Of a DNA stretch of 64,000 nucleotides, positions 12,579 to 24,427 are shown piece after piece. A program made the position numbers and the translations under genes. The stretch comes from Anodontia alba. Lineage: Eukaryota; Mollusca; Bivalvia; Lucinida; Lucinidae. The notes under the pieces are model-generated. The model was not told the DNA's origin. It saw only the letters and a program-made list of their open reading frames with translations, and ran no database searches. The stretch spans positions 128,239,555 through 128,303,554 of the forward strand of contig OZ024821.1 in the NCBI GenBank assembly GCA_964016985.1, in the 5' to 3' direction. The stretch's first letter is position 1, and each line of letters starts with the position of its first letter.

Positions 12579-12795
12579 TTAACCCTTCTCTTGCTGAACA
12601 CGACATATCCTGTCTTTGCAAACAGGCTAGATCCAGATCAGTTGGCTTTTGAAGAAGCCAACTGATCTGGATCTGCACTGTTTGTCATTAACTATGTGAA
12701 TTTCTTAAAAAAAAAAAATCGGATCAAGTAATCTGATTAGCTGGAAATTAGAAGTGGGCGTGGCATCTTAATTTGTTCAGCATGATAAGGGTTAA
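12579..12795 (+). mobile_element. MITE family A, copy 4, in duplicated flank
   Basis: TTAACCCTTCTCTTGCTGAA to CATGATAAGGGTTAA. A flanking 38-41 bp segment (AATCCCTGGTAGTTTTT...ACTACTGACCATGC) is present on both sides, each copy bounded by TTAA (12545-12582; 12792-12832). Confidence 0.87.
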
Positions 12796-12832
12796 ATCCC
12801 TGGTAGTTTTTTTTACTACTGACCATGCTTAA

Positions 12833-13420
12833 GTAGTGGTTCTGGTGTTGTTTGTTCTTTGTGTGGCCTTGTGGCTGCTCACTGTGGCGCTTTTTCATGT
12901 TTTGTCCTGTTTTTTTGTCATTGTTGTATTGAGCCCATTTTGAACTGAATAGCTTCCCCCATATTATATATTGGAAGATTCTAATTTCGATTTGAGGTAT
13001 GTCAGGCTATGTCACAGTATGTGATTTAGATATTCTAAGAGAGAAATGGGTGAACTATTGCAAATAAGGGAGACCCTGATCAGATGCCGCATTCTGCGGC
13101 ATCTGATATGGGTCTGCACTGTTTGCCAATTACCCTTTTAGGGGTGGGGTCTCCAGTCTACATACAATGGGTTAGGGGATCCTGCATAGCATTGTGATCA
13201 CATTTTCAGTGAAGAAGGAGCTGGTTGCTTTGCTTTTCGTTGCTTTGTGGCTCGTGTACTATCTGTCATGGTCTGTTTGCTCTTCCTCTTGGTGTCAGTG
13301 GTAGACTATGTTCTGTGATTGTGGCACTTATTGGACATCTTCTATACTACATTTCACTACCATCCTTCCACTGTCTTGATATAACTGAAATACTGTTGTA
13401 TAAGGTGTTAACCACAAATT
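12833..13420. repeat. Repeat M interrupted by family H MITE
   Basis: TTGTTTGTTCTTTGTGTGGC and GGAGCTGGTTGCTTTGCTTT match the copy at 54175-54420. Here the family H MITE (12928-13175) splits it. Confidence 0.68.
12928..13175. mobile_element. MITE family H with shared palindrome
   Basis: GAGCCCATTTTGAACTGAAT to CCAGTCTACATACAATGGGTT. Palindrome GATCAGATGCCGCATTCTGC...GGCATCTGATATGGGTC. Confidence 0.75.
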
Positions 13421-13422
13421 TT

Positions 13423-13523
13423 ATCATCATCATCATCATTATCATCATCATCATCATCATCATCATCAACAACATCATCACCCACCATCTTCTTCATCAT
13501 CATCATCATCATCATCATCAACA
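13423..13523. repeat. (ATC)n microsatellite
   Basis: Interrupted ATC/ACC triplet run about 100 bp long. Confidence 0.95.
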
Positions 13524-13799
13524 TCATCACTATCTCTATTCTCATTAGACATCATTAAGCAAAAGCGAAGAAATCACGCTGCAGTATACCAAGATATTAA
13601 ATTTTCTGATACAGGTAAGCAAAGAAAGAGGTGTCTATTTTTTTACAGTACATAAAGTGTCCCACAGGATATGAAATTTTGAAAGAAAATAATCTTTAAG
13701 CTAAAGCCTTTAGCTATAGGTCAAGGTTTAAGAGATACAAACTATCAAAAATGTGCATTTTTCAGAAGACTTATTTAGGAGTATTTAGTGATAACTTGT

Positions 13800-13945
13800 G
13801 ATACTTTTTCTTATTTCTCCATAAAAACATGTGTTGTGGGTACTCATTAGATGTTGTAGGTACTCATTAGAAGTGTCTCATTGAGGCAATTCTAATGAGT
13901 ACCTAAAACATGTTTTTATGGTGAAACTGAGAAAATTATCCCAAA
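13800..13945. mobile_element. Foldback MITE family D with 23-bp duplication
   Basis: TTGTGGGTACTCATTAGATG is repeated as TTGTAGGTACTCATTAGAAG before the loop; right arm CTAATGAGTACCTAAAACAT. Confidence 0.72.
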
Positions 13946-14116
13946 AGTATCAACAGATACGCTTCCTTAACAAGTCCTCTAAAATCCCTACTATCTAGAT
14001 TGAAAGTATATGAAAACCAACTTTGTGCCCAACATAACTAGTAAATTGCCCAGACCAGTATGCACAGTTGTGCAGTCTGTTCATTATCTTGAGAGAATGC
14101 TTACAATGTAATGACC

Positions 14117-14304
14117 TTAACCATTAAAGCACAGAGAACATTCTAATGTTTGGTTATCATTTTTCAAAGAAAATAAGACTTGGAATTTCATGTAAATTCT
14201 TTGCTAATAAAACTTGGCATTTGGTCTGCTATGAAATGTCAAACCTTATTTCTCTGAAAAAAAATGTCATCTGCTGCAGTGGTGATTACCGCTTTAAAGG
14301 TTAA
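14117..14304. mobile_element. MITE family B copy
   Basis: TTAACCATTAAAGCACAGAG to GATTACCGCTTTAAAGGTTAA. Long arms of the type AATAAGACTTG.CATTTCATGT pair with ATGAAATGTCAAACCTTATT. Confidence 0.75.
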
Positions 14305-14395
14305 AAGATTAAACAGCAAGCACAAGAATTCAAAGGCTTACCTGTCATGCTGCTAACAATTTTATTCTTAATATTTAGACAGATATACCATATTC

Positions 14396-14751
14396 AACCT
14401 AATTACCACATTGTGCACTTAGGTTTTTTAAAATAGCTGGGAAAACTTGTGGTAAAATATGTACCTACCTATACTAAAGGTACACTACAAAAAAAAAGTG
14501 CGAAGGACTTATCAAATAATGCTTATGTGATGTTTTTGTATGTTTTTTGTTTTTTTCTGATTTTCTTCATAAAAGCATATGTTGATGATACTCATATGAA
14601 TATATCAAGTCAATGCAATTCAAATGGGTACCTATGACATATGCCTTTATAAAGAAGTAGACAAAAATACACTGGCTGTAACCTGAAGACTACGGAAAAG
14701 CTTGACTGCGCGCTTATAGGGGTATGTGCGGTAATTAGGTTGAATATGGTA
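14396..14751. mobile_element. MITE family Q, 26-bp TIR
   Basis: Ends TACCATATTCAACCTAATTA and inverse TAATTAGGTTGAATATGGTA. A degenerate family D foldback (14560-14660) lies inside. Confidence 0.75.
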
Positions 14752-15313
14752 CTGGAGTCAGACCAAGGAGCAGCAGACCCAGTTCAAGCAGAAGTAGACC
14801 CAGACCAAGGAGCAGTTTAATAAGAATCTGCACTGTTTGCCATTTAGCTCACTCTTTTAAGACAAATCAACAGGTGTAAAATTAACTTGTTCAAAAATCT
14901 GGATAAGTTTGGTAAGGAATTGAAGAGGCCAAAAATTTCAAGTAATTATGCTATGCACATAATGTGGAAGGTAAGTTTTTCTATTCTATGATGTATGAGC
15001 TATGTCAGACATAGTGGTGCCAAGAACAAGAACTGTTGCTGGACAGGAAAACTCAATGAGGGGGTGGGGCTTGCAATGAAGCAAATTTTGAACCAGTGTC
15101 TAATATTACTCCAGGTACGGAAAACTTTGGGTAAATCTGTTAAGCTCTAAATCAATCAGAGCTTTCTTTATTTTTATTAATACATTCTACCGAACAGAGG
15201 TTATCTGAAAATGGACAGTGAGGGTCCTAATCAGACTGATAGATGTGCAGGCTAATATAGGCCTTTGCTGTCTGTCTGTGCCCTGAATACCAATCTCAAA
15301 TACCATGATTATC

Positions 15314-15523
15314 TTAATTCTTATCATGCTGAATAAATTAAGATGCCATGCCCACTTCTAATTTTCAGCCAATCAGATTACTCCAGGTTGTTGATAAAAA
15401 TTCACATACTTAATGATAAACTGTGCAGATCCAGATCAATTGGTTTCTTCAGAAGCCAACTGATCTGGATCTACACTGTTTGTAAAGGCAGGGCATATCC
15501 GAGTTCAGCAGGACTGAGGTTAA
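15314..15523 (-). mobile_element. MITE family A, copy 5
   Basis: Reverse orientation: AATAAATTAAGATGCC lies at the left. TTAA at both borders, ends diverged (TTCTTATCATGCTGAA). Confidence 0.85.
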
Positions 15524-15788
15524 CATATAAGTCACAATGTCTGATAAAGTACCTTTGGACACATGCACCCAGAAAAGACACAAATCAACCTGCCCATCTC
15601 AGCAGTATGATCATTCTTCTTTATCTGCATAAAGAAACATTTCATCCCTGAACATCCAAAATACGCCTAGTGAAATTTCTGATCAGATTGAATGAATATG
15701 CAGGCTGATCCAGAGCAGTTGTTAAGGAGGAGCATTTGTTGATATTTCCGGGAGAATTTTCTCCAGTTCTCTATAAAAAAAAAACTTC

Positions 15789-16001
15789 TTAACCCTTGTC
15801 CTGCTGAATAAATTAAGATGCCACGCCCACTTCTAATTTTCAGCCAATCAGATTACTTGATCTAATTTTTTGTTATAAATTTGCATACTTCATGGCAAAC
15901 AGTGCAGATCCAGATCAGTTGGCTTCTTCAGAAGCCAACTGATCTGGATCTACACTGTTTGCAAAACATGGTATATCCGGGCTCAGCAGGACAAGGGTTA
16001 A
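15789..16001 (-). mobile_element. MITE family A, copy 6
   Basis: Reverse orientation with clean ends TTAACCCTTGTCCTGCTGAA and CAGCAGGACAAGGGTTAA. It interrupts an older repeat also seen at about 6430-6600. Confidence 0.88.
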
Positions 16002-16526
16002 CAATTCCCCTGTGATCTGAATTTTCTTGGCACATATGTCAGAAGGTATGTTCTCTGATGTCGCTGCTCCTATATATTCTAAAGTTTGTAGGGGTCTTTA
16101 CAGCTCCTAAAAAGGGCAGACAGTGGAAAACAGTGTGGACTCTGATCAAACTATTCTTTTCAGACTAATATAATCTGGGTTTAAACTGTTTGCTCAGTTT
16201 AGAATAAAAAGTTAAAAACAGCATAACTCAATAAGAAATATGTTAAAAAGCAGTTGAGGAATTTCAGGAAGGAAACTATTTATAGGGAAGTATTAAAACT
16301 GTTATGAATGCCATAAAACTGAGGAAATGAACTAGTAAAATGTTAATGAAAAACAGAAATTAAGAAGATCAGGATTGGAGGGTCTCTAAAAACCATCAAT
16401 TGTTAACAGAAGCTATAGAATCAAAATGAAAGCACACCAAGCCATATAAACAACAAAAAAAAAAAAAATCCCCAAAAATTATTATCCAAATCAAAGTCTA
16501 CTAGAATTTGTTTTTCTACAAAAACA

Positions 16527-18048
16527 TAGATGTCTCCCCCTTTTTGGTGCCATATTGTATTGTACATTCAGCAAACATTTATATTAACTAATGGGATTCC
16601 AAGGGAAATAACTCAAAAAGTATAAAGGCAAGAGTTATGGGTCTTGTGCTTTGCATGTCATCTATTGTTGGTTGATAGTCATATAAAGTTTTGTGAAGAT
16701 ATCTTGAAGGGTTTTCAAGTTATAGAGTGGACATGTTTTTTTATAATGGACAAAGTTCCAAGGAAAATAATTCAAAAAAGTATAAATGCATGAGTTATGG
16801 TTCTTGCAGTCTGCACGTCATCTAATGTTGATTGATATTTATATGAAGTTTCGTGAAGACAGCTTGAACAGTTTTCAAGTTATAGAACAGACATGATTTT
16901 GTGATTAAGTCCAAGGGAAATAGCTCAAAAAGTATAAATGTAAGAGTTAAGGTTCTTGTGCTCTGATGTCATCTAATGTTGATTGATATTTATATGAAGT
17001 TTCTTGAAGATATCTTAAATAGGTTTCAAGTTACAGGGCGGACACTATTTTGTGATGGACAAAGTTCCAAGGAAAACAGCTCAAAAAAGTATAAATGCAA
17101 GAGTTATGTTTCTTGCGCTTTGTACATCGCCTAATGTTGATTGATATTTATATGAAGTTTCGTGAAGATAGCTTGAACAGTTTTCAAGATATAGAGCGGA
17201 CACAATTTTGTGATGGAGTCCAAGGGAAATAATTCAAAAAGTATAAACACAATAGTTATGGTTCTTGCACTCTGCACGTCATCTAATGTTGATTGATATT
17301 TATATGAAGTTTCGTGAAGACAGCTTGAACGGTTTTCAAGTTAAGGAGGGGACACTATTTTGAAACAGTCCAAAGGAAATAACTAAAGAGTATAAATATA
17401 AGAATTATGGTTCTTGCACTCTGAACGTCACCTAATATTGATTAATATTTATATGATGTTTGCTGAAGATAGCTTGAAAGGTTTTCAAGTTATAGATTTG
17501 TTTGTGTTGAGGTTTTACAGCCCAGTCAACCCAATGGGGATGTTGAGCGTGGTCAGTTTACCTAACCACATGTTTACTGGGCAGGCTTAGTCCTCTAGGT
17601 GGTTAACCAGTATTGTGCACAGTCTTTTGCCAGAAACTGACAACTGCCCTTCTTGACTCAGCGGAAGGGAGAGAATGACCATAGAAAATATTTCACTATC
17701 AATCTCCACGAAAGAATGTTGCCGACCTTGGCGGGGGTTGACCCGTGACCTCCTGGTCTCCAGTCGGACGGCACATCCAACTGAGCCACCAAGGCCAGCT
17801 TCAAGTTATAGAGCAGACATGATTTTGTCACAGAGTCCAAGGGAAATAACTAAAAAATAATGCAAGAGTTATGGTTCTTGCACTCTGCATGTCGCCTAAC
17901 GCTGATCGATATTTATATGAAGTTTCGTGAAGATAGCTTGAACGGTTTTCAAGTTATAGAGTGGACACGATTTTGTGACAGACAGAAAGATAGATGCCCA
18001 GGGGAAAAACAATATGTCTCCCAACCCTAAAGGGAGGAGACATAATGA
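16527..18048 (+). mobile_element. Tandem-core element, ~155-bp units, SINE inside
   Basis: The leader ATGTCTCCCCCTTTTTGG (16530) matches the 3' hairpin ATGTCTCCCAACCCTAAAGG...GGAGACATAATG (18013-18047). The core has about eight units (AAGTATAAATGCAAGAGTTA, CATCTAATGTTGATTG, TTTTCAAGTTATAGAG). A SINE at 17497-17799 interrupts the seventh. Of all copies here it shows the 5'/3' end matching most clearly. Confidence 0.78.
17497..17799 (-). mobile_element. tRNA-derived SINE, full length
   Basis: Minus-strand SINE. The tRNA-like head is at 17715-17796, with A box TGGCTCAGTTGG and B box GGGTCAACCC (one base short). The body and a 3' end reading CTGTAAAACCTCAACACAAAC follow toward 17497. The flanking 13-bp duplication TTCAAGTTATAGA (17484-17496 and 17800-17812) proves target-primed insertion. 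It landed in a tandem array of 155-bp units. Pol III transcription would start inside the head. Confidence 0.88.
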
Positions 18049-19594
18049 TTCTATGAGGTTTTCCTGAGTCAACTTTATAGTTCTGCCTCTTCATTTTTTG
18101 TTTATCTTTTTCTTTTGTGATTTCTTTTTTTTTCTCTAAAAGACCATCTATTGTCTTATTGTCAAATTGAATTTGACTTCTTATAACTATTATTATTATT
18201 AAATTATTATTATTATTATTATTATTAATATCGTTGTTTTGTTTTGTTTTTGTTATTACTATTGTTACTGTTTGGTCTTTGTTTAAATATATGCCAAAGA
18301 AATCTGTCTAGTATTTGTTTCGGTCACTACTGCTGAAACATCATTATGAATATTTCCTTTAATTTCAAGCCAGAACCCTCTGATATTAACAGTGATAATT
18401 AAATAATAGTGACTGGTAAATGTAATATACTTATCAGTAAAATAATACCATCAAGCTTGGTTGTTGTTGTTGTTTTTTTTCTGTGTGTCTTAAAGAAACT
18501 CTCAAAAGAAAGGACAGCAAAATTTGACAAAAGTGTAACAATAATCTTCAAACAAGACAAAACACGTCCAAAACTAGTTGTTAAAGCAACAAACTTTGCA
18601 ACAAGTTTTCCATGATTTAGAATAAATTTCAGATGAAAACCAAAAATAATGAAAATCAAAGAAATTTTAATAGAGAATGACCAGGATTTACCTACACAAT
18701 GCAGGTTTCAACCATTCCAACTCTTGAGTTTCTGAAAAGGATTCTTTCTTCACAGCAACTATTGCAAATAGAGATGTCAGTCACAAAAAACAAAAAACAA
18801 ACAAAACCCAGAATTGCAAAGATGGTAGCTCCTGATGAGATAGCTCATTATGAGCCATCTGATCTGGATCACCACTACCTGCAAAGGTATTTGTTTTTGT
18901 CCACAGAGCTGAAAGGGTTTTAGTTCTCTGTATGCCATGGCTTTGTTATAATCTGTTACTTATTATCTCATCAGTTACAATTTTAGAAGGAAAATTAGGA
19001 AAGCTCTGTATATAGATATATCAGTAAACTAGCTACAAAATGATAATATATAGAGGTAAAGCAATGGCTAAATAATATCACCCTATAGTATACCTTCAAA
19101 CACAGGTGGTAATGAGCGAGATCTAACACCTTGTCTCAGTTCTTGACTTCCTGTCGGAATATTTGTGGCTTTTATTTTCAAAACAGTTTTGTAATCAAGG
19201 TTCAGTGTAATATGAAAACCTTAAATAATGTATGCTACAATCTAATAACTCCTCAGTTTTTAAGTAAACATTTTTTTCCCTCAAGTGTTCTGCAATTAGA
19301 ATTAAAAAAACATTAGATAGTACTTAAGTTCTATTCTTCTGTATATAACTTCCCCAAATATCTAGGACTAGCAATATTTTGTCTATATCCATGGGAGAGT
19401 AGACAATCCAAATGGATGTCATTGCTCCCGAAGCACTTATGAAATGTCATGGACTGGTCCAATGCTATTTTCAATAGACTAAACTGATATTATAACAAAA
19501 ACCTGGGACTACATACAGCTACATTTTGTATTATAACTTAAATCCAGGGCAAGCAGGAGCACTGATTTGGCTCACCACACTTATGTATTCTAAA
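18049..19594. other. No gene recognised; low-complexity intronic DNA
   Basis: T-rich and ATT-rich stretches, CAAAAAAC run at 18784. Short open frames here have no splice context or recognisable motifs. Confidence 0.5.
18187..18229. repeat. (ATT)n microsatellite
   Basis: ATT repeats with one AAATT interruption, in a wider T-rich stretch. Confidence 0.95.
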
Positions 19595-21985
19595 ATAACC
19601 CCAAGATGAACTGTCATCAAATTTGCTGGTAAGAATGAGTACCCCAAGATAAACTGTCAACAAACATACTGGTAAGAATGAGTGCCCCAAGATAAACTGC
19701 CATTAACATGCTGATAAGATAAATTATCACCAAGCATGCTTCTAAGAATGAGTACTCAAAGATGTATTGCCATCAAACATGCTGGTAAAAATGAGTACCC
19801 AAAGATAACCTATTTTCAAACATGCTGGTAAGAATGAGTGCCCTAACATAAATTGTCATCAAACATGCTGGTAAGACTAGATACCCCAAGATAAATTGTC
19901 ATCAAACATGCTGGTAAGAATGAGTACCTAAAGATATATTACCATCAAACATGCTGGTAAGAATGAGTACCCCAAGATAACCTGTCATGCTGGCAAGAAT
20001 GAGTGTCCAAAGATAAATTGTCATCGAACATGCTGGTAAGAATGAATACCCAAAGATATATTGCCATCAAACATGCTGGTAAGAATGATTACCCAAAGGA
20101 GATTGCCATCAAACATGCTGGTAAGAATGAGTAACCCAAAGATAACCTGTCATTAAACATGCTGGTAAGAATGAGTACCCCAAAATAAATTGTCATCAAA
20201 AATACTGGTAAGAATGAGTGCCACAAGATAAATTACCATCACACATGCTGGTGAGAATGAGTATCCCAAGGTAAATTGTCATCAAACATGCTGGTACGAG
20301 TGGCCAAAGATAAATTACCATCAAACAAGCTGACAAGAATGAGAATGAGTACACCTAGATAAATTATTATCAAACATGCTGTCTAGAATGAGCATACCAA
20401 GAATAATTATTGCCATCAAACATGCTGGTAAAAAAAGAGGTAAGAGAAAAGTCCAGGGAGTGCTACAATCACAAACCGCAGCCCTTCCCAGACACCAAGA
20501 GGAAGAGGAAACCGACAAATCCAAACAAGCACAAATCAAACAAGCATACGAAAAGCACTAAGATTAGCTCTCTCTTCCCCAAGCAAGGTAATCGCAATAC
20601 TAAGCTGGGAACCCCAAAATAAATTGTCATCAAACATGCTGGTAAGAATGAGCGCCATAAGATAAATTACCATCACACATGCTGGTAGGAATGAGTACAC
20701 CTAGATAAATTATCATCAAACATGCTTGTAAGATAAATTGCCATACAAGCTGGTAAGGACGAGTACACCAAGAATAGTACAAAAAGATAAACTGTCATGA
20801 AACATGCTGGTAAAAATGAATACCACAAGATAATTGCCATCAAACATGCTGGTAAGAATGAGTACCTGAAGGTATATTGTCATCAAACATACTGGTACGA
20901 GTGGCCAAAGATAAATTACCATCAAACAAGCTTACAAGAATGAGAATGAGTACACCTAGATAAATTATTATCAAAGATGCTGGCAAGAATGAGTATACCA
21001 AGAATAATTATTGCCATCAAACATGCTGGCAAGAGTGATTACACAAGATAAATTGCCAACCATGATAAATTGCCATCAAACATGCTGGTAAGATTGAATA
21101 CCAAAGATAAACTGTCATCTAAAATGCTGGCAAAATGAGTACCAAAAGATAAAATGCATCATACAAGATAGTAAGTATGAGTACTCCAAGATAAATTACC
21201 ATCAAACATACTGGTAAGAAAGAGTACTCCAAGCTAAATTGCCATCAAACATACTGGTAAGTAAGACTCCCCTAGATACACTGTTATCAAACATGCTGGT
21301 CAGGCAGGGTACCCCAAGATAAATTGTCATCAAACATGCTGGTGAAAACAAGTGCCCCAAAATAAATTGTCATCAAACATGCTGGTGATAATGAGTACCA
21401 CAAGATAAATTGTAATCAAACATGCTGGTAAGAAATAGTATCCTACGATAAATTGCGATCAAACATGCTGGCAAGAATGAGTGCCCCAAGATAAATTGTC
21501 ATAATAATATGCTGGTAAAAATGAGTACCACAAGATAAATTGTCATCAAATATGCTGGTAAGAATGAGTCCCACAAAATAAATTGTCATCAAACATGCTG
21601 GTGAAAACTAGTGCCCAAAGATAAGTTGTTTTCAAACATGCTGGTAAGAATGAGTACCCCCAGCTAAATTGTCATCAAACATTCTGGTAAGAATGAGTAC
21701 CCCAAGATAATCTTACATCAAACATGCTGGTAAGAATGAATGCTCAAAATAACTGTCATCAAACATGCTGTGAGAATGAGTACCCCAAGATAAATTATCA
21801 TTAAACATATTGGTAAGAATGTGTACCCCAAGATAAATTGCCATCAAACATGCTGGTAAGAAAGAGTACCCCAAGACAAACTGTGATCAATTATGTTAGT
21901 AAGGAGTACCCCAAGATAAACTGCATCAAACAAGCTGGTAAGAATGAATACCCTATGAAGAACTGCCATCATACAAGCCGGTAAG
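19595..21985. repeat. Minisatellite array, ~43-bp units, 2.4 kb
   Basis: More than fifty degenerate units of the form CATCAAACATGCTGGTAAGA, then ATGAGTACCCCAAGATAAATTG. Units vary in length by small deletions and by switches between TACC and TGCC forms. It lies in the giant intron. One unrelated ~185-bp segment (20425-20612) interrupts it. Open frames across it are incidental. Confidence 0.92.
20425..20612 (+). other. Non-repeat insert within the minisatellite
   Basis: Composition and text differ from the flanking units. Frame starting near 20440 reads REKSRECYNHKPQPFPDTKR, then KRKPTNPNKHKSNKHTKSTK; another frame reads KKRGKRKVQGVLQSQTAALP. Basic Lys/Asn/Thr-rich text of this kind looks coding-derived, possibly a transposon or processed fragment. 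No function is assigned. Confidence 0.35.
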
Positions 21986-22376
21986 TATTTCTACTTTATA
22001 AAGTGGTGAATCAGAGAACTACCTAGGATTCTGAATAATTGCAGCATTTCTATTCATAATTGTACTTAAAATCTCAGAAATAATTTAGTAAACATTTCTG
22101 TTTGTTAGACTGCCCACTGAAAGTGGGTAGAGATGAACTAATTGTAAAAAAAAAATCACAGATTATCGAAAGCTGAAAGCAGTCTACTTGACTACAAATA
22201 GCAGATGACATATTATAAAATATTTTACACAAAAACAAGAATATTTTATTCAGTTATTTGAATGAATTATCAAGCATTACTTTTTGTAAAATTAAGAGTT
22301 AAAAAAAAACAAATCAAACATCACTTATTCGTTGTATTCAATTTAAAAAAAAAAGTACAAGGGGGCCAAACATGTA

Positions 22377-23600
22377 CAAGGTACGATCGAGAAGTTCTCG
22401 GCCTGATAAACTTAGAATGAATACATTGAAATGAAACCACAATCAGCTGATAATTTCATCTTATTCAAAGAATAAAATTTCAAAGCTACTGATTTCAGTA
22501 CAAATTTGTGCAAATGGGAAAGGTGTGTTTAACTGAGAAAATGGACAAAGCTGAAGTTAGAGCAGTCATAAAGTACTTTTGCAAGAAGGGCATGTTCCCA
22601 AGGAAATTCATTACAACTTCCTTGAAACCCTTGAGGATGAGTCTCCTTTTTACATCATAGTGAAGAAATAGTCTGGGCACCCTAAAGAGGCTGCTACAGA
22701 TGAAACTATTGCCCTTGTGCACAGTCTGATCATGTGTGACAGGAGAAGAAGCCTGCATGATATAGCTAGACAAATAGGCATGAGTTTTGGGGCAGTTCAG
22801 TCTATCTTGAACAATATCTTAGGCATGTCCAAGGTCTCAGCTAGATGGGTCCCTATAATGTTGACCAAAGATCACAAGAAGAGCAGGCTGGATATTTCTA
22901 ATAAGTATCTCCTGTCTCTCTATGAAGATAACCCTGAGGAATTCATGCATTGTGTTGTGACCAAAGATGAGACTTGGGTCCATCACTTTGATCCTGAGGC
23001 CAAAAAGCAGAGTAAGCAATGGAAGCACCCTGGCTCACCCCCTCCTTAGAAGTTTAAGAAAGTTTCTTTTGCTGGGAAGTTGATGGCCTCTATCTTTTGG
23101 TATAGTCAGTGTGTTATCATGGTGGATTATCTTGTGGAAGGTCCCAAGATAAATGGTGCATATAATGCAGAAGAACTATGGCAGCTGCTTCAGGAGATTG
23201 TGAAGAAAAGGAAAGGAAAGTTGACTTGAGGTGTTCTGCTTTTGCAAGATAATGCAACAGCTTACACCTCTCATGTTGCTATGGCTGCTGCGACTAAATA
23301 CAGCTTCAAGAGCCTTCCTCATATCCTGTATTCTCCAAATTTAGCCCCTTTTCTATCTGTTTCCAAATCTGAAAACTAACCTTCATGGTAGGAATTTTGG
23401 AAGCAATGAAGATGTCATAGATGCTGTTGATGAGTACTTTGGGGACCAGGGAAAAGGCTTCAATTTTGGAGGGATAAGCAAACTGGAACAGCATTGGAGA
23501 TAGTGCATTGAGGCAAAGGGAGATTATGTTGAGAAATAATGGCACAATTTCTGCTCTTGGTCATTCCCAAAGGGGCCGAGAACTTTTTTATCGTCCCTCA
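22377..23600 (+). mobile_element. Degraded mariner element, second lineage
   Basis: A mariner relic of about 1,224 bp with imperfect inverted ends: 27 bp, about 21 matching, sharing AGTTCTCGGCC. TA lies at both borders (22375-22376 and 23601-23602). Its end sequence and transposase differ from the intact copy at 43220, so it belongs to another lineage. It contains the pseudogene at 22541-23539. Confidence 0.85.
22541..23539 (+). pseudogene. Mariner transposase pseudogene
   Basis: A broken transposase. The start region (KAEVRAVIKYFCKKG) shifts frame after about 25 codons. The longest intact piece is 22717-23049, with DIARQIGMSFGAVQ, ARWVPIMLTKD and the first catalytic Asp in TKDETWVHHFDPEAKK. 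It then meets TAG at 23047 and a further TGA near 23227. The second catalytic motif is seen as LLQDNATAYTS, and YSPNLAP follows. The third Asp is lost to a frame change. A C-terminal remnant runs to about 23539. It cannot code for an active enzyme. The reading is typical of animal mariner genes often mis-annotated as SETMAR-like. Confidence 0.88.
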
Positions 23601-23604
23601 TAAC

Positions 23605-24427
23605 GTAAGTATCTAAAACAGACTCTTTCACCTTTGAATCTGGACAAACAAAGAGGATAAAAACCACAAACAGTATGTCAAACATTAAAGATCTTGATGT
23701 ACAATGAATTATACCATCTCGTTCTCAATGTTTGTAAACATCTATATTTGCTCTTAGGGACTCAATATATACAAGAAAAAAGACAAAAGATCAACAGCCA
23801 GTTAGACAACTAAACTCATTATACGTAAGCACTAAAGCAGGAATGCAACTCCTAGCAGAATACCTTTGCTCAGAGTAAACCGTAATCTGTTTCTGTGACT
23901 CTCCATGTTATTATCTGGATATCCTACAGAACATTAACACATTAATGTCTGGGTATTTTAATGGACTCTTACACCTCTCAAGTCTGAAGTGTTCATTATT
24001 TATTTTGAGGGGCATACCAGAACAGTTGGGCTGGACTCATGCACTGGATGCATGTGCCCAGTCCTGCTTTTCTAGTATGTCATTTAATAAACTGCTTAAA
24101 CTGCTGGGAAAATAGCATCATAAACCAGGTCTTTGACTTACTGCTGCTGCTGTAGCTCTATAAATGTATTTTCAACAGCTTGATTATCATTATTATAATG
24201 TTGCCACTGATGATCGATAACAATTGATCATCAGTCACTTTTGCCTCTTGTGACTGATGATAGGAAAGATTTTTTTATGTCGACTTATTGGAAAATTCTA
24301 GTTTTAGAAACATATTTTTCTCACTTTTTACTTTTATAGGCAAGTTATAAAGAAATGAGATTCAAAGCTGTCTATTTGGGTCATTTTAGATTTGTGGTCA
24401 ATAAAAGTGAAAATGGATAAAAAAGCC
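23605..24427. other. No gene recognised
   Basis: Unique-looking AT-rich DNA with one palindrome (CTGATGATCGATAACAATTG...ATCATCAG near 24206-24236) whose half recurs at 24249. Confidence 0.5.

Noticed and set aside
19595..21985. Regular repeat array that could suggest a CRISPR
   Set aside because: Units are contiguous and degenerate with no unique spacers, no cas genes, and the DNA is eukaryotic.
22717..23049. A SETMAR-like host gene
   Set aside because: Motifs, inverted ends and TA borders show a degraded mariner transposase; no SET domain is present.
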